DNA of 64,000 nucleotides, taken from contig JAURXM010000131.1 of assembly GCA_030654395.1 (NCBI GenBank), positions 62,001-126,000 of the forward strand. The letters run 5' to 3'. Source of the DNA: Aquabacterium sp. (GTDB lineage Bacteria; Pseudomonadota; Gammaproteobacteria; Burkholderiales; Burkholderiaceae_C). The notes below the pieces were generated by a model. The model had not been told where the DNA came from. It saw nothing but the letters and a program-made list of their open reading frames with translations, and did no database searches. A program made the translations under genes and the position numbers. Shown in pieces: positions 1-8,274 of the stretch. The first letter of the stretch is position 1, and each line of letters opens with the position of its first letter.

Positions 1-260
1 GCGACTGCCTGAGTCATCTACAAAAACAACAACTGGCGTCCATTGATGCCACGCTGGAGGCTGAGGACAATTGGGTCGGTCACGTCAACGCAGCGGCTGA
101 TCGAACTTTGCTGCCGCTGGCAAATTCATGGTTTATTGGCGCCAATATTCCAGGCAAACCCCGCGTGTTCATGCCCTACGTTGCCCGCATCGGGGTCTAC
201 CGCAAAGAGTGTCAGGACATCGTCGACAAGGGGTACGAAGGCTTCACCTTCGCACCCTAG
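1..260 (+). CDS. Baeyer-Villiger flavin monooxygenase, C-terminal end (partial)
   Basis: Reading frame 3 is open from the window edge to the TAG at 258-260 and gives 85 residues; the start lies outside the window. The tail contains SWFIGANIPGKPRVFMPYV followed by GVYRKECQDIV and KGYEGF. This is the characteristic end of cyclohexanone/phenylacetone-type Baeyer-Villiger monooxygenases, NADPH- and FAD-dependent enzymes that insert oxygen next to a ketone to give an ester or lactone. The FAD and NADPH motifs are not in view, so the substrate cannot be judged. It converges on a zinc alcohol dehydrogenase gene 24 bp downstream. An alcohol dehydrogenase plus a BVMO is a usual pair in alicyclic or aryl ketone degradation, so a shared catabolic role is a reasonable inference. 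Confidence 0.85.
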   Translation, partial: DCLSHLQKQQLASIDATLEAEDNWVGHVNAAADRTLLPLANSWFIGANIPGKPRVFMPYVARIGVYRKECQDIVDKGYEGFTFAP

Positions 261-284
261 CAACCAGCCACAGCGACTGCTCCG

Positions 285-1343
285 TCAGGGAATCATCACC
301 ACACGGCCAACCACACGGCCGTCGCGCAGGTCTTTCAATGCAGCGTTGGCGTCTTCCAACCGACGCCGATCGATTGGCACGATCGGCATTCGAGTGTTCT
401 GAATCAGGGCGATGAGTTCGCGCAACTCTTGTGGGCTGCCAATGTAGCTGCCTTGAATAGTCGCCGAGCGAATCGCCAGCAAGGGCACCGACAACGACAT
501 AGCGCCACCAAACATCCCCACCACCAGCAGCCTACCGCCACGGTCTAGCAACCGAAAACCCTGCGCTGCGGTCTGCCCACTTCCAACCAAGTCAAGCACA
601 AAATGAATCGGCCCACCCACCGCCCGGCGAATTTGCTGATCGGCATCAGGCAGCGTCGGGTCAATCGCCGCGAGCGCGCCGCACTCTAGGGCAGCTTGGC
701 GCTTCTGGGCGTCAATTTCCAGCACGACCGCCCCCTTGCCGCCCATGATGCTCAGAATATTGACGGCCATCAGGCCCAAACCGCCAGCCCCGATCACCAC
801 CACCGGCTCCAGCAGGGCGCGGGGTCCGCCTTTTTTCAAGGCGCTGTAGGTCGTCAGACCCGAACAAGCCAGCGGCGCCGCACTGACCGGGTCGATGCCG
901 CCCAGATCGATCAAGTAACGCGGATGTGGCACCACCACATGGTCCGCATAGCCGCCGTCCCGATTGACCCCCAAAAAGCGGGAGTTGGTGCACAAATGCT
1001 CTTGGTCTTGCTGGCAAAAGCTGCATGCACCGCAACCGATCCAACTGCAAACCAAGCACTTGTCACCGATTGAAACGCCCTCGGCGTCGGGCCCCACAGC
1101 CACCACTTCACCACTGGTTTCGTGACCCGGCGTGAAGGGGAAGTTGCAGCGCGACTCGAACGAGACCACCTCGTTGTTGCCCAAGTCAATGCTGCCGTCT
1201 GAAATGTGCAAGTCACTGTGGCAGACCCCGGCGGCCAGCACTTTGAGCAGCACTTCCGAACCGACAGGCGCGGGCATAGGCTTGTCGACGGGCACCAAGG
1301 CCCGACCGAACCCCGTGAGATGAAAGCAACGCATGGTGGTCAT
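285..1343 (-). CDS. Zinc-dependent alcohol dehydrogenase (MDR superfamily)
   Basis: A 352-residue medium-chain dehydrogenase. Visible motifs: GVCHSD near residue 40 with the first catalytic zinc cysteine, GHETSGEVV with the second ligand pair, and CGACSFCQQDQEHLC with the four structural-zinc cysteines. PLACSGLTTY carries the third catalytic cysteine, and VIGAGGLGLMA is the Rossmann glycine motif for NAD(P). It should oxidise an alcohol to an aldehyde or ketone in the cytoplasm; the substrate is not readable from sequence. It starts 5 bp after the stop of the substrate-binding protein gene, so the two are probably one transcript. It faces the BVMO gene tail-to-tail. The start could be codon 1 or the ATG at codon 4. 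Confidence 0.85.
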   Translation of the reverse strand: MTTMRCFHLTGFGRALVPVDKPMPAPVGSEVLLKVLAAGVCHSDLHISDGSIDLGNNEVVSFESRCNFPFTPGHETSGEVVAVGPDAEGVSIGDKCLVCSWIGCGACSFCQQDQEHLCTNSRFLGVNRDGGYADHVVVPHPRYLIDLGGIDPVSAAPLACSGLTTYSALKKGGPRALLEPVVVIGAGGLGLMAVNILSIMGGKGAVVLEIDAQKRQAALECGALAAIDPTLPDADQQIRRAVGGPIHFVLDLVGSGQTAAQGFRLLDRGGRLLVVGMFGGAMSLSVPLLAIRSATIQGSYIGSPQELRELIALIQNTRMPIVPIDRRRLEDANAALKDLRDGRVVGRVVMIP

Positions 1344-1348
1344 CTGGC

Positions 1349-2554
1349 TTACTTCATGTACTTTTCGTAGTCAGCGTACTGACCGAAAGCTTTGAACTTC
1401 TTGGACTGAAAGTCGAAGTTGTAAGCCCGCAAGTTGACCAAACCGCGGTGGTCGTCCTTGGTATATTTAAGCGGCGAAGAAACACCTTTGGTGTCAATCT
1501 GGAAACCAGCGTTCAGCATAGCCACCAACTTGGCACGGGTCGGCTCGGTACCCACGCTGCGTATTGACTCAGCGATCAGTTGGCCGATCACCCAGCCGCC
1601 GACGTAATTGACATTTGACTTCTGGTTGCCGTAGCCGTACTTGTCGGCGGCAGTAGACATTTCGCGCAGGCCGGCGGTGTCTTCCGACTCACCGGGTGAA
1701 AAGCAACTCATGAAATAGTAATTGGCAGCCGCTTCAGGTCCAATGGCGGTGTAAATTTCGGGGGTTCCCAAGTGGGTGATGCCAAAGGCCGGAATCTTCA
1801 AGCCGTATTGAAGCATGGCGCGCATGGTCAAAATCGAGTTGTTAGGAACGCCATAAATCGCCACCAAATCGGGCTTCATGGTGCTGATTTCCAACACTTG
1901 CGCAGTCACATCGGCCGCCCCCGTCTTGACAGGAAATGCTTTGGAAGAACCGTTCACTTTGGCAACTTCAACGCCGATGTAGTCGGCAAATTCTTTGCCG
2001 CCGGCAACGTCCAAGTGCACCACTGCCACCTTGGGATTTTTCAATTTGAGCCGATCGCTGAAATAACCGACACCGGCCTGCGCCATTTCTTTGGTGCCGC
2101 AATAGCCAGCGTAATACATCGGGTTGGCAGGCTCGTAGCCCAACTTGTTGAGCGCATAAGCACCCACGATCGGCACCGTACCGCGTTTGATCTGCGGCAT
2201 CAGGGACGCCTGAGCGGACGAGCTGCCCATGCCGGAAATGGCCAGTACCTTGGTTTGCGTGACTAAACGCTCGTAGTTCACGCGCACCAAAGAGGTCTCG
2301 TAGCGGTCATCTTCGACCAACAAATTGATTTTTCGGCCATGGATACCGCCCTCGTCATTGACCTTGCGAATGTAGGCTTTGACGCCATTGGTCCACGGCA
2401 CCTCATTGGCAGCGGTCGGACCACTCAAGTCCATCATGACGCCCCAATCAATTCGGTCCTTGTAGACGCCGTCATCGGGCGCCTCAAAAGACCAGGCGGC
2501 TGTCATGGCCGACGCCAAGCCCAGCGCAAGCCCGACGCCTCGCAAGACGTTCAT
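1349..2554 (-). CDS. ABC transporter substrate-binding protein (branched-chain amino acid/aromatic type)
   Basis: About 401 residues from the chosen ATG; an upstream in-frame ATG at 2602 would add 16 residues in front of the signal peptide. The chosen start gives a clean Sec signal (MNVLRGVGLALGLASAMTAAWS), so it is preferred. The mature protein has the type I periplasmic binding fold of the LivK/Peripla_BP_6 family: IDWGVMMDLSGPTA near the start, GGIHGRKINLLVEDD, and VAVVHLDVAGGKEFADYIG. Such proteins deliver amino acids or small aromatic and dicarboxylic acids to ABC permeases; no permease gene lies in the window. It is co-oriented with the alcohol dehydrogenase, 5 bp apart. A 16-bp palindrome sits about 58 bp upstream of the start. 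Confidence 0.8.
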   Translation of the reverse strand: MNVLRGVGLALGLASAMTAAWSFEAPDDGVYKDRIDWGVMMDLSGPTAANEVPWTNGVKAYIRKVNDEGGIHGRKINLLVEDDRYETSLVRVNYERLVTQTKVLAISGMGSSSAQASLMPQIKRGTVPIVGAYALNKLGYEPANPMYYAGYCGTKEMAQAGVGYFSDRLKLKNPKVAVVHLDVAGGKEFADYIGVEVAKVNGSSKAFPVKTGAADVTAQVLEISTMKPDLVAIYGVPNNSILTMRAMLQYGLKIPAFGITHLGTPEIYTAIGPEAAANYYFMSCFSPGESEDTAGLREMSTAADKYGYGNQKSNVNYVGGWVIGQLIAESIRSVGTEPTRAKLVAMLNAGFQIDTKGVSSPLKYTKDDHRGLVNLRAYNFDFQSKKFKAFGQYADYEKYMK

Positions 2555-2611
2555 GGGTTGAGCGAAAGATGGGCCTGCGTTCGAAAGATCAGCATGGAGC
2601 ATTTTAAATAC

Positions 2612-2627
2612 TTTCGTAAAATCGAAA
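2612..2627. promoter_or_regulatory. Palindromic operator candidate upstream of the substrate-binding protein gene
   Basis: TTTCG-TAAAAT-CGAAA is an inverted repeat with a 6-bp AT spacer. It lies in the AT-rich gap between the substrate-binding protein gene (start 2554) and the decayed Bug receptor gene (old start near 2786). Size, symmetry and position suit a dimeric regulator such as an IclR, TetR or MarR protein. No regulator gene is adjacent, so the binding protein is unknown. The rest of 2628-2785 is AT-rich and holds nothing else I can name. Confidence 0.35.
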
Positions 2628-2785
2628 AAAAATTTGGTTTTTGGAATTTTTATCTTAGGATGCTCCTCAAAAATACTTACTAGTACATTCCCCTACGTAC
2701 AAGAAACAAATTTCGTTTTTTAGTTCGTACTCAACAAATCATTGCCAGTTGCTCGCCACTCAAACCAACCTCAACCGCGATAAAA

Positions 2786-3757
2786 ATGATGATCTAACGA
2801 CGAACCGTCCTCCAATCGGCGCCGCATTGGCTGCTTTAACGCTGAATCCGCTGGTCTGCGCACAAGCCACAGCATGGCCTGAACGACCCGTCAAACTGAT
2901 CAACGGTTTGGGTGCAGGCGGCGCATCAGACATCCTGACCCGCCTATTGGCTCAGCGCCTGCAGCAACGTCTTGGCCAACCTTTCGTGGTTGAAAATCGG
3001 CCCGGCGCTGGTGGCAACATCAGCATGGAGGCCGTCGCCAAAGCGCAGCCTGACGGCTACACCGCGTGCTCAGCGACGATTGGCACCTTGTCCATCAACC
3101 AGTTTTTGTATTCGAAATTAAATTTCGACCCAGTCAAAGATTTCGTGGGCGTTTCAACCTTTTGGGAAAACACCAATGTGTTGGTCATTCCAGCGTCGCA
3201 CCCCGCCAAGGATTTCAAAGAATGGCTGACTTGGGCGCGCAACAAGAGCGATGGGATCACCTACAGTTCTTCAGGCATCGGTACCACCCCGCACCTGTCG
3301 GGTGCAGCCTTTGCGCAGAAGGTCGGCATCAAAGCCATTCATGTGCCGTTCAAGGGTGGCGCGCAAGCATCTGCAGAACTCGCTGCTGGACGGATTGACT
3401 GCTCGATCGACAACATCGTTAACCAGACGCCCATGCTTCGCGGCGGGCGCGTGCGGGCTTTGGCTGTGACCTATTACGAGAGATGGGCTTCTTTGCCTGA
3501 CGTCCCCACCATGGCAGAGGTCGGGATTTCCAATTTCATCGTGACCTCATGGGGCGCACTGATCTTGGCTGCCGCCGCACCTCGAGTCATCGTAGAAAAA
3601 TTCTCACAGGAGGTGCGAGAGAGCTCCAAAGAACCGGCCATGCGGGAGCAGTTTTCAATTCCGGGGCGAAATTCGTCTCTTCCAGCCTGCAAGAAGCACC
3701 GACGTTGCCGCACGCGAGCGCATCTGGCGCGAAAGTGGAATGAGCCACTGTCTTTGA
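2786..3757 (+). pseudogene. Decayed Bug/TctC-type tripartite tricarboxylate receptor
   Basis: The middle (about 2818-3650) is a good Bug receptor: WPERPVKLINGLGAGGASD, then VVENRPGAGGN, QPDGYT, and VPFKGGAQA. Both ends are broken. At the 5' end the natural signal-peptide start ATG ATG ATC at 2786-2794 runs into TAA (2795-2797). The expected twin-arginine-like RRTVLQS follows in that frame and then shifts into the frame of the body. At the 3' end the body frame loses homology after residues MREQF. SGAKFVSSSLQEA continues in another frame, and the canonical tail AARERIWRESG is found in the third frame, ending at TGA 3755-3757. A long ORF survives through the core but is unlikely to give an exported, folded receptor. 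An intact paralogue lies at 4578-5555. Confidence 0.8.
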
Positions 3758-3803
3758 CAAGGACTTCCTGCTTGTTCAAAAAAAGAACAGCTGATTTGGA
3801 GAG

Positions 3804-4574
3804 TCAAACCAAAGACAAACCGCCATCCATCATCAAGGTGTGGCCGGTCACCAAGCCCGAAGCTGAAGAAGCCAAGAACATCACCGCATGCACGATGTCT
3901 TCTTCAGTGCCGGTTCTTTTGAGTGGGATGCTTTGCAGCTTGTTTGCCACATAGTCCTGATTGGAAAACAAGTCTTGAGTCATGCCGGATGGAATCGCCG
4001 TGGGTGCCACTGCATTGACACGTACCAGAGGTGCCCATTCAACCGCCAGCACCTTGGTCATGTGCGACACCGCTGCTTTCTGGATGCCGTAAGGCGTGCC
4101 CTTGCCAGAGACCACCACACCATTGACACTGCCAATGTTGACAATGGCACCGCCGCGTTTGCGCATCGGCTCACCAAATACTTGGCAGCTGCGGTAGACC
4201 CCGTTCAGGTTGACGTCGGTGAGGGTCATCCATGTTTCCTCGTCACAGCCTGCAAAGTCAGACCGAATCTGAATGCCATGAGCATTGATCAATACATCTA
4301 GTCCCTCGGTCACTTCGATCTCTGCCTGTACCGACTGCAAAGAAGCACGGTCGCGCACATCGGCAATGCGATGTGCGATACGCGGGTTGATCTGCCCCCC
4401 TTCAATCGGTGACGAATCAAGAGACCAGACAGACGCCCCTAAAGAAGCAAACCCGCGGCACAGTGCCGCACCTAGGGTGCCGCGCCCCCCTGTGACCAAA
4501 ACTTGCGCAGCCACCAAGTCACGGTATGGAAACGCATAGTCTCCACTGGGGGGAAAGTTACCCAAGACGGCCAT
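3804..4574 (-). CDS. Short-chain dehydrogenase/reductase
   Basis: A 256-residue classical SDR. Near residue 28 it has the cofactor motif VTGGRGTLGAALCRG (TGxxxGxG type), then NAHG, the catalytic serine in NIGSVNG, and the catalytic pair in YGIQK (YxxxK). The C-terminus HTLMMDGGLSLV is typical. It would interconvert a hydroxyl and a carbonyl using NAD(P)H in the cytoplasm; the substrate is unknown. It is the last gene of a four-gene set, starting 3 bp after the Bug receptor stop. That context suggests it acts on a compound imported with help of the receptor and processed by the MmgE/PrpD proteins. It lacks the leading residues of a signal peptide. Confidence 0.85.
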   Translation of the reverse strand: MAVLGNFPPSGDYAFPYRDLVAAQVLVTGGRGTLGAALCRGFASLGASVWSLDSSPIEGGQINPRIAHRIADVRDRASLQSVQAEIEVTEGLDVLINAHGIQIRSDFAGCDEETWMTLTDVNLNGVYRSCQVFGEPMRKRGGAIVNIGSVNGVVVSGKGTPYGIQKAAVSHMTKVLAVEWAPLVRVNAVAPTAIPSGMTQDLFSNQDYVANKLQSIPLKRTGTEEDIVHAVMFLASSASGLVTGHTLMMDGGLSLV

Positions 4575-4577
4575 GAC

Positions 4578-5555
4578 TCAGTCCACCGTGGCGCCTGAGA
4601 TAGTCACACCCTCGGCCCACATCTCTATTTGTCGACTCACAAACTGGCGAAACTCGTCCGGCCGGTTGCCCACCACGGTGCTACCCAGCTCGCTCATTTT
4701 TTGCATCACATCAGGCTGTTTGAGCGCTTCGATCAAATCGTTGGACAACTTATCCACCACCGGTTTTGGGGTCCCTTTTGGCGCAAAAAATCCAGCCCAT
4801 GGGGCAGCGTTGAAATTGGCAAACCCTTGCTCTGCCACCGTCTTGTATTCAGGTGCCCCCGGAGCGCGCTGAGGCGTAGTGATGGCAATCATTTTGAGCT
4901 TGCCTGCTTTCAAATGCTGCTGAACTGCTGGCAAACCAGTGATGCCGACCATCAAGGTCCCACCCAGCAGGTCGGTGATCATCGGCGTGCTGCCACGATA
5001 AGGAATATGGACCAGTTGCACGTTGGCTCGGGACTTCAATATTTCCATACCCAAGTGCGATGCGGTTCCATTGCCATCGGAACCATATGACAGCTTGCCC
5101 GGCTCTTTCTTGAGAAAGGCAATCAACTCCGAAAGGTTGTTGGCTGGAACCTGAGGATTCACCACAATCGCGTTCGGGTAAATCGTCGCTTGGGTCAAGG
5201 GCTCAAAGTCGCTCAACGGGTGGTAAGGCATTTTTTTGAACAAGGACACGTTGATGGCATGCGATCCGGTCACGCCCAGCACGATGTTGTAGCCATCGGG
5301 TGCAGACTTGGCCACCAGGTCAGATCCAACATTACCACCCGCTCCGGCCTTGTTGTCAATGACCACGGGTTGCCCCCATTTGGTACTGAGCTTTGCGGCT
5401 ACCACGCGCGCCGTGATATCGGTGGCACCGCCGGGTGGAAAGGGCACAACAATGCGAACCGGTTTGCTTGGGAAGTCAGTGGTTTGTGCCAACAAAGGCG
5501 CCCCCACAACACCTGCCGCAAGAACAGCAAAGGTAAGGGATATTTTTCTCAACAT
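4578..5555 (-). CDS. Bug/TctC-family tripartite tricarboxylate receptor
   Basis: 325 residues from the ATG at 5555, which has AGGAG 9-10 bp upstream. A longer reading to 5582 would overlap the upstream gene and push the signal peptide inwards. The signal peptide is MLRKISLTFAVLAAGVVG followed by an ALA-type cleavage region. Mature landmarks are FPSKPVRIVVPFPPGGATD, VVIDNKAGAGGNVGSD, APDGYN and HIPYRGSTP, all typical of Bug periplasmic receptors for carboxylates and related acids. No TctA/TctB membrane partners are present in the window, which is common because orphan Bug genes are abundant in Burkholderiales. It is coupled to two MmgE/PrpD genes upstream and an SDR gene downstream. Confidence 0.9.
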   Translation of the reverse strand: MLRKISLTFAVLAAGVVGAPLLAQTTDFPSKPVRIVVPFPPGGATDITARVVAAKLSTKWGQPVVIDNKAGAGGNVGSDLVAKSAPDGYNIVLGVTGSHAINVSLFKKMPYHPLSDFEPLTQATIYPNAIVVNPQVPANNLSELIAFLKKEPGKLSYGSDGNGTASHLGMEILKSRANVQLVHIPYRGSTPMITDLLGGTLMVGITGLPAVQQHLKAGKLKMIAITTPQRAPGAPEYKTVAEQGFANFNAAPWAGFFAPKGTPKPVVDKLSNDLIEALKQPDVMQKMSELGSTVVGNRPDEFRQFVSRQIEMWAEGVTISGATVD

Positions 5556-5566
5556 GGCATTTTCTC

Positions 5567-6883
5567 CTAGGGTGACTTCCAAAACGGAAGAGGATGCGAA
5601 TCAGTGGACGCACACAACAATTGGCAGGCCCAGTCCGAGGCTTGTGCAACCGACAGGCTGTCTGCACAATAGCGCATAAATTTTTCAGATAGTAGTGTCT
5701 CTGTGAACGGCATTTGCGCATCGCCTAGCACGGCCGTGATCTCTTTTTCGTGGCACGTGCCATCGCTGCATTCCAGCAACAATCGTGCCCCACGCATCTG
5801 CTGCTTCGTCCATTGAGGCTCTACCTTCACCTGTACCTTGGCCTCAATTGCCCTTAGCAACGGATCTTGAAACTGTGGCTCGCGGTACACCCATGGGTCT
5901 AGCCGGCCCCACCGTAGCATGGAAGCCAGACCAAAGGTGAGTGAAAACTGCGCCTGTAAAGGCGTTTGAGGCGCCCTGTTACCGCAATAGACAGTGGCCT
6001 CTTCATAGACCTGCAATGAGATGCTAGTTACCTTTTCCAGCGCCACTGCATTCCTGATCACAAAGGCAGCCAAGGCGCCATAGTGCACATGCCGCACAGC
6101 GGCGTAGGGTTTGAAGTAGGCCTGCAAAATATGAAATTCCGTGGCGGTATCAAAGTGCCCAAAGGCTTGCCCCAAACCGACCAAAGCATATTCAAGGACA
6201 GTATCGCTGGGCGCGGTGATGCCGCTCGCCGCCGCCAAGGCAGCGCTTTGCCCCAATTGGGCAGAGTGACCCAAATAAGTGTTGCGCGATGTGTCACCCG
6301 AACGCACAGGCGAGTACAAACTCATGGGCAATTGACACGCCGCTATCTGCACCGCTTGGGCGATTTGCACGGGCCGTAGACCCAGCGCATGCGCTACAGC
6401 AGCCGCAGCTCCCAATGACGGCCAGTTGCCATCAACATGCATGCCTTTTTTGATGCGCAAGCTGGCGCCAAAACGGGCTCCTATTTCATAGCCCACTACA
6501 AAAGACTTGAGAAACTGACCGTAGGTCAGACGGGAAGACATTGGCAAAAGTGCAGCTAAGACCGCCACACCTGGTCGCCCATGGGCGCCTGCATGACCTT
6601 CACAGGCTTCATCCCAGCAAGCAGCCATGGCCAGCATCATCGCTGCGTTAGCGTTAGTCAAGCCCAAAGCCGTGGACGAAGAATCTCGTGAAAAGTAAAA
6701 CGAGCCCGGATCGGCGGCCGCTGCACGATATTCAAACTCGGCCACAGGCCCCGCACGCCGCCCCGCCACAATGCAACCCAAGGTGTCCAACACGAGCCAG
6801 CGCGCATGTGTTTGCACCGCTGGTTCCATAGCAAGCACAACTGTATCCAACCAATCCACAACCGAAAGCAATTGAGCGTTCAT
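5567..6883 (-). CDS. MmgE/PrpD family protein (second of a pair)
   Basis: About 438 residues from the ATG at 6883, with GGGA 9 bp upstream; a GTG at 6898 would add five residues and overlap the preceding gene. Family features: ARWLVLDTLGCIVAGRRAG near residue 30, the helical core with AHGLRP-type and HVHYGALAAFVIRNA segments, and the C-terminal small domain. MmgE/PrpD proteins include 2-methylcitrate dehydratase, cis-aconitate decarboxylase and many of unknown activity. This copy is divergent and has CWDEACEGHAGAHGRPGVAVLAAL where many members have a DDxH-type segment. Whether it is catalytic or a partner of the adjacent paralogue is open. It lies 4 bp after the first MmgE/PrpD gene and 11 bp before the Bug receptor gene. 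Confidence 0.8.
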   Translation of the reverse strand: MNAQLLSVVDWLDTVVLAMEPAVQTHARWLVLDTLGCIVAGRRAGPVAEFEYRAAAADPGSFYFSRDSSSTALGLTNANAAMMLAMAACWDEACEGHAGAHGRPGVAVLAALLPMSSRLTYGQFLKSFVVGYEIGARFGASLRIKKGMHVDGNWPSLGAAAAVAHALGLRPVQIAQAVQIAACQLPMSLYSPVRSGDTSRNTYLGHSAQLGQSAALAAASGITAPSDTVLEYALVGLGQAFGHFDTATEFHILQAYFKPYAAVRHVHYGALAAFVIRNAVALEKVTSISLQVYEEATVYCGNRAPQTPLQAQFSLTFGLASMLRWGRLDPWVYREPQFQDPLLRAIEAKVQVKVEPQWTKQQMRGARLLLECSDGTCHEKEITAVLGDAQMPFTETLLSEKFMRYCADSLSVAQASDWACQLLCASTDSHPLPFWKSP

Positions 6884-6887
6884 AGCG

Positions 6888-8258
6888 TTAATTCCCACAC
6901 ATTTTAAAAGCCAGCAACGCGTTCACCTGAGGCCAACTGGCGACATCCCAGAGGTCTGCAACCGCAGACTGCATCTCGGCCATCGTCGCGCCGCCGCTGA
7001 ACGCAGCTTGACGCAGTACCTTCGCCGTGATTTCTTCGCGGCTAAGCGTGTTGCCAGGATCTCCTTTGGGCTCGTCGACACGGCCGTGCAGAAGTCGGCC
7101 GTCGGTGGTGTGGACCGTCACCTTGCCAATCCAACGCTGGGGGTAAGCGGCATCGACTTCTGCATCTAAAACCATCTCCACGCGTTGCCCCATCAGTCGT
7201 GTGCTGTCGTCAAGGAAGTGCTGCTCAAACTCGACCAAGCCCGCGTGTCCGAATCGCGCGACCAGTGCGAGCACCGTCCCCATAGAAAACTGCGCCTGAT
7301 ACACCGTCGACGGATCGATTTTGCTGCTGAGCAGGTCCAACGCACCTTGGTGCACATGCGTCACGACACGCGCCAAATCCTCGGGCTTAAGCTGGTGAAC
7401 CTGCATCACATGGGCGAGCGCATCTGCCGCCGGATGGGTGTGCCGACAGGCGGCGTGATATTTAAACGAGGTCTCTGCCGTCGCCCAGCGCGAACCCAAG
7501 CCATCTGTCAGTTTGGCTAGATTGGCGTCCGTTGACATACCCGCAGCCATACCCTGTGGACCTTCAAAGATGTGTGCCGCACCGGTAAAACCGTCCTTCG
7601 CCAGGTAGGCCGACATCAAGCCTGCGGCAGCCGCATGCGCCGTGTGCAGTTGTTTGCTATCGGCCCCAGTCCGCAAAAATTCCCACAGGCCCGCCGATTG
7701 CGTCCCCGCGGAACCGAAGGCGTGCTGCATCTGAACGCTATTCAGACCAAGCAAATGACCGACCGCGGCGGCGGCGGCCAGCGTGCCGGCAGTGCCGGTG
7801 GTGTGAAAAAACTTGTAGTGGGAACGGCCCAGAAATTCACCCACGCGGATGCCAACTTCGTAACCTGCCACAGCAGCCGTCAGCAACTGCAGCCCACTGG
7901 CACCGAGCGCTTGTGCCACGGCCACAGCCGCTGGAAAAACAACCGTACCAGGGTGAAAAACAGAACCGTTATGAACATCACCCTGCTCGACTGTGTTCGA
8001 GGCCGCCGCATTGACCATGGCGGCCAAGTAAGGACTGGTGCGCGTGCGATCGACGATCACTTCAGAAAGACCTACCTGCGGCCCCATCGCCAGTGCGAAG
8101 CGCGTGATCGTTTTGACTGCCGGGGAACTGTGCCCAGCGACCGCCGAGCCGAGCCAGTCAACCAGCAGATCTTCAGACCGTCGAACAACCGTTTCCGGAA
8201 TATCCGTGAACTGCAAGCCGGCGGCAAACGCAGCAAGTTGTCGGGTCGGAGAATTCAC
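6888..8258 (-). CDS. MmgE/PrpD family protein (first of a pair)
   Basis: 456 residues starting at a GTG. It has the usual family layout: SEDLLVDWLGSAVAGHSSPA near residue 30, then NTVEQGDVHNGSVFHPGTV, then HTTGTAGTLAAAAAVGHLLG, and FKYHAACRHTHPAADAL further on. The conserved aspartate/histidine region (GDVHNGSVFHPG) looks intact, so this is the more likely catalytic member. The family dehydrates or decarboxylates tricarboxylic or related acids; the substrate here is unknown. It begins 16 bp after the pmbA stop and is followed by the second paralogue at a 4-bp distance. The four genes down to the SDR form a tight operon. Confidence 0.85.
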   Translation of the reverse strand: MNSPTRQLAAFAAGLQFTDIPETVVRRSEDLLVDWLGSAVAGHSSPAVKTITRFALAMGPQVGLSEVIVDRTRTSPYLAAMVNAAASNTVEQGDVHNGSVFHPGTVVFPAAVAVAQALGASGLQLLTAAVAGYEVGIRVGEFLGRSHYKFFHTTGTAGTLAAAAAVGHLLGLNSVQMQHAFGSAGTQSAGLWEFLRTGADSKQLHTAHAAAAGLMSAYLAKDGFTGAAHIFEGPQGMAAGMSTDANLAKLTDGLGSRWATAETSFKYHAACRHTHPAADALAHVMQVHQLKPEDLARVVTHVHQGALDLLSSKIDPSTVYQAQFSMGTVLALVARFGHAGLVEFEQHFLDDSTRLMGQRVEMVLDAEVDAAYPQRWIGKVTVHTTDGRLLHGRVDEPKGDPGNTLSREEITAKVLRQAAFSGGATMAEMQSAVADLWDVASWPQVNALLAFKMCGN

Positions 8259-8274
8259 GCGCAGTGAACCAAAA

